Shown here piece by piece: positions 6,024 to 8,050 of a stretch of DNA of 8,050 nucleotides; position 1 is the first letter of the stretch; each line of letters starts with the position of its first letter. The notes under the pieces were generated by a model. The model saw only the letters and a list, made by a program, of their open reading frames with translations. It was not told where the DNA came from and did no database searches. A program made the position numbers and the translations under genes. This DNA is from Actinomycetota bacterium (lineage in GTDB: Bacteria; Actinomycetota; Actinomycetes; Actinomycetales; Microbacteriaceae), in contig WLES01000030.1 of the NCBI GenBank assembly GCA_009704155.1, forward strand, positions 1 through 8,050, in the 5' to 3' direction.

Positions 6024-6029
6024 TAGGCT
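6024..6029 (+). promoter_or_regulatory. TANNNT -10 element for a leaderless MFS transcript
   Basis: TAGGCT fits the actinobacterial -10 pattern TANNNT, and six bases separate it from the ATG at 6036. Transcription would therefore start at or very near the A of the start codon. No convincing -35 hexamer is seen. The Shine-Dalgarno upstream of this ATG is poor (only AGG and GGGG), which agrees with leaderless translation. Confidence 0.45.
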
Positions 6030-6035
6030 GGGGTT

Positions 6036-7217
6036 ATGAAACGATACGGTGCGCTACTTCGTGTGCCAGGACTCACCGCCGTCGTAGCGTCTCAACTCAT
6101 CGCTCGTTTCCCCGGCGGCATGATTCCGCTCGCACTTCTCATCCACGTTCAACAGCAAACCGGCCTCTACGCGATCGCTGGATTAGTCCTCGCAGCCGAG
6201 GCATCGGGGCAGGCCATTGCAAGCCCCGTTGCGACACGACTGATGAGCCGATTAGGGATACGGCCCGTTCTTGGGACGATGCTCGGAATTTCCGTCATGA
6301 CGATGATCGCCCTCGCGTTCATTCCCGTCAGCCCACTCACGCACATCCCCCTCGGTTTGCTCCTCGGCCTCACGCTGCCGCCAATTCAGCCGGCTGCTCG
6401 CGCCGTGTACCCAACGATTGTTCGAAAAAGCCAGATTCAAAGCCTGCAATCACTAGACGCAAGCGTCCAAGAACTCATTTGGATTCTTGGACCCGTCATC
6501 ACCGTCACTGTCGCCACTCAACTCGGCGGCCCAATGGGTGTGCTTGCCCCCGCGGTGATCGGCGGATTCGGTGGGCTCTGGTTTCTCACCAGGCCAGCTG
6601 TGAAGAAGGCCACCCTCTCCCCGTCAACGGGAAAGATGGGTGCGGTCCTCAAGAAGCCAGCCGTTCTCGTCGTGGTCTTCAGTGGGCTTCTCGTCGTCGG
6701 GTCGTTTGCGGCAATCGAAGCGGCCACCGTCGCTGCGTTCGGCAGTGAAAAGAGTTCCCCCGCAGGGCTCATCCTCGGGTTGTGGGCCGCCGCTTCGCTC
6801 GTCGGTGGGCTTGCCATGGGGCACACCCCCATTGGCCCGTGGTCGCTGACTCGCCGACTGTTCTTCGTTGCGCTCGGTTCGATCCTTGCGATGTTCACCG
6901 TTGACCCGATCCTTCTCACGCTGGCACTCCTTGTGGCAGGGATTGGGGTTGCCCCCGCAATGACCGTTCAATACGCTGTTGCGACAGAGTCGGTCGACCC
7001 GGGCGACTTACCGGAAAGTCTGGGCTGGCTCGGAACCGGGTGGGTCATTGGTGCCGCGTTCGCGAGCGCCGTGGCCGGGTTCGCCATCGACGCCTGGGGG
7101 AGTCTCGGCGGTTTTGCGATGGCTGCCGTGTTCGCCATTCTCGCTGCACTTGTTCCCGTTTTCTGGATTAGGCACATGCCGAACCTCAAACACCTCGTCA
7201 CGGACCACCAGGGCTAA
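6036..7217 (+). CDS. MFS transporter, substrate unknown
   Basis: A 393-aa polytopic inner-membrane protein with about 12 hydrophobic segments, near residues 12-36, 43-66, 78-97, 101-123, 143-163, 166-186, 209-230, 243-263, 272-289, 290-312, 332-352 and 357-378. A hydrophilic central loop (about 187-208) separates the two six-helix halves, as in the Major Facilitator Superfamily. The basic cytoplasmic loop after helix 2 (TRLMSRLGIRP, 67-77) is the position of the MFS signature, and LPPIQPAARAVYP (114-126) is the end of helix 4. It resembles sugar- or drug-efflux-type MFS proteins, but no substrate-defining motif is recognisable. The start is probably leaderless. It is divergent from nrdA and is followed by a hydrolase gene 9 nt downstream, so the two are likely co-transcribed. 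Confidence 0.88.
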   Translation: MKRYGALLRVPGLTAVVASQLIARFPGGMIPLALLIHVQQQTGLYAIAGLVLAAEASGQAIASPVATRLMSRLGIRPVLGTMLGISVMTMIALAFIPVSPLTHIPLGLLLGLTLPPIQPAARAVYPTIVRKSQIQSLQSLDASVQELIWILGPVITVTVATQLGGPMGVLAPAVIGGFGGLWFLTRPAVKKATLSPSTGKMGAVLKKPAVLVVVFSGLLVVGSFAAIEAATVAAFGSEKSSPAGLILGLWAAASLVGGLAMGHTPIGPWSLTRRLFFVALGSILAMFTVDPILLTLALLVAGIGVAPAMTVQYAVATESVDPGDLPESLGWLGTGWVIGAAFASAVAGFAIDAWGSLGGFAMAAVFAILAALVPVFWIRHMPNLKHLVTDHQG

Positions 7218-7226
7218 TTCACCCTC

Positions 7227-7979
7227 ATGAGCGTGGTTCAGCTGCCGTCTATCTCGTGGGGGAATCCGCTCTCACCGCAGAGAGCTCTGCTCGTCCACGG
7301 TCTCGGTAGCGACGCCCACACCATGTGGCGGTTGGGCGATTACCTCGCCGAAGCTGGCTGGTTCGCTGTTGCCGTCGACCAGCGCGGACACGGTTCTGCC
7401 CCTCGCACGTTGACCTACCGAATCGATGACTATGCCAACGACCTCCTCGCATTTCCGCGAACCGCTGCGTGGGATCTCGTCGTTGGCCATTCGATTGGTG
7501 GGGCAAACATCGTTCGTGCGAGCGCCATGGACCCGAACTGGGCGGAGTCATTCGTCCTCATTGATCCGGCACTGGCAACGACAGCCACAGACCGCGCCGA
7601 CATTTCATCTCGCCAAATTGACAATCACCGAAACCTCACGGTCGAGCGCCAAGCTGCCCTCAACCCTCACTGGCATCTTCTCGACATCGAACTGTCGGTC
7701 AACGCCCAGAGAAACGCGTCAGAATTCGCTCTCGTGCGTTCGGTCGACGACAATCCAGACTGGGACGTAATCGGGGACGCGAGCGCCCTCACCATCCCCA
7801 CGCTCGTCGTCCAGGGCGACCCCGCGATTATGGCCCGCTACACCGACGAGCACGCGGCAATTCTCGAATCAGCCAACCCGCTCATCACCACAGTCACGAT
7901 TGCGGGAGCTGGCCACAACGTCCACCGCGATGCGCCGGCAGCGATGCTCGCCGCCCTTGACGAATGGTGGGGGCGCTAA
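7227..7979 (+). CDS. Alpha/beta-fold hydrolase
   Basis: A 250-aa cytosolic protein without a signal peptide. The alpha/beta hydrolase plan is complete: oxyanion motif HGLGS (24-28), nucleophile elbow G-H-S-I-G with Ser89, acid Asp198 in VVQGDP, and His230 in GAGHNVHRD. DQRGHGSA (51-58) is the usual loop after strand 4. A cap region lies between about 115 and 180. The family includes esterases, lactonases and haloperoxidase-like proteins, and the substrate is not evident. It starts 9 nt after the transporter stop with no good Shine-Dalgarno (AGGG is 13 nt away), so translation probably relies on coupling to the upstream gene. Together the pair might import or export and then process an ester, but this is a guess from context. 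Confidence 0.88.
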   Translation: MSVVQLPSISWGNPLSPQRALLVHGLGSDAHTMWRLGDYLAEAGWFAVAVDQRGHGSAPRTLTYRIDDYANDLLAFPRTAAWDLVVGHSIGGANIVRASAMDPNWAESFVLIDPALATTATDRADISSRQIDNHRNLTVERQAALNPHWHLLDIELSVNAQRNASEFALVRSVDDNPDWDVIGDASALTIPTLVVQGDPAIMARYTDEHAAILESANPLITTVTIAGAGHNVHRDAPAAMLAALDEWWGR

Positions 7980-8050
7980 ACGAGACGCGCGATTACCTTC
8001 GCCATCCGATCGCGAATGACATGATCAATTCGATCAACGGGGTGAGCGGT
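7976..8050 (-). CDS. Possible 3' end of a minus-strand gene, product unknown
   Basis: The minus strand is open from the right edge to TAG at 7978-7976, giving 24 residues that end in DRMAKVIARLV, an amphipathic helix-like C-terminus. It would converge on the hydrolase gene with a 4-bp overlap, a common arrangement. About half of the codons end in G or C, which is less than in the other genes here. The fragment is too short to identify and could be non-coding. Confidence 0.35.
   Translation of the reverse strand, partial: TAHPVDRIDHVIRDRMAKVIARLV

Noticed and set aside
8022..8036. TGATC-AATTC-GATCA inverted repeat near the right edge
   Set aside because: A 5-bp stem within a possible coding end, with no T-tract and no partner element. 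It is too short to call a terminator or operator.

Overview
The window looks like part of an actinobacterial chromosome. G+C is moderately high. The first gene is an actinobacterial-type protein O-mannosyltransferase, and the transporter has a TANNNT -10 element placed as in actinobacterial leaderless genes. A Microbacteriaceae-like member of the Micrococcales is my best guess, but the family assignment is an inference and I could not run a search.

Layout. Positions 1-1367 (+) hold the C-terminal ~90% of a membrane protein O-mannosyltransferase, cut by the left edge. It converges on a minus-strand operon that occupies 1378-5827. Read in its own direction, that operon is: nrdA (ribonucleotide reductase alpha, 813 aa), a 27-residue small ORF (3374-3291), nrdB (beta, 328 aa), and an aldo/keto reductase whose start codon lies inside a long RNA hairpin. 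A divergent regulatory region at 5828-6035 carries a sigma70-type nrd promoter, two NrdR-type boxes 32 bp apart centre to centre, and a cluster of DnaA boxes. Rightward from it run an MFS transporter (6036-7217) and an alpha/beta hydrolase (7227-7979), apparently one transcription unit. The last 75 bases may contain the 3' end of a minus-strand gene.

Main point. The reductase is unusual in two ways. (1) The alpha subunit keeps the catalytic cysteines (C227, C441, C456) but has no cysteine after residue 523. It therefore lacks the C-terminal redox pair that class I enzymes use to re-reduce the active site. Immediately downstream, with a perfect AAGGAG ribosome-binding site overlapping the nrdA stop, lies a 27-codon ORF whose product ends in C-D-S-C-Q. 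This looks like the missing redox tail encoded as a separate peptide, a split ribonucleotide reductase. (2) The beta subunit keeps all six metal ligands at the spacing of the chlamydial class Ic protein and has Phe108 where the radical tyrosine would be. It should therefore be a tyrosyl-radical-independent, probably Mn/Fe, enzyme.

How the genes work together. NrdA, NrdB and the small peptide would together form the dNTP-supplying reductase. NrdR would control it through boxes overlapping the promoter, and DnaA may link it to replication. The aldo/keto reductase appears translationally coupled to nrdB through the hairpin; its link to nucleotide metabolism is unknown. The transporter and hydrolase share the divergent control region but show no obvious functional tie to the reductase.
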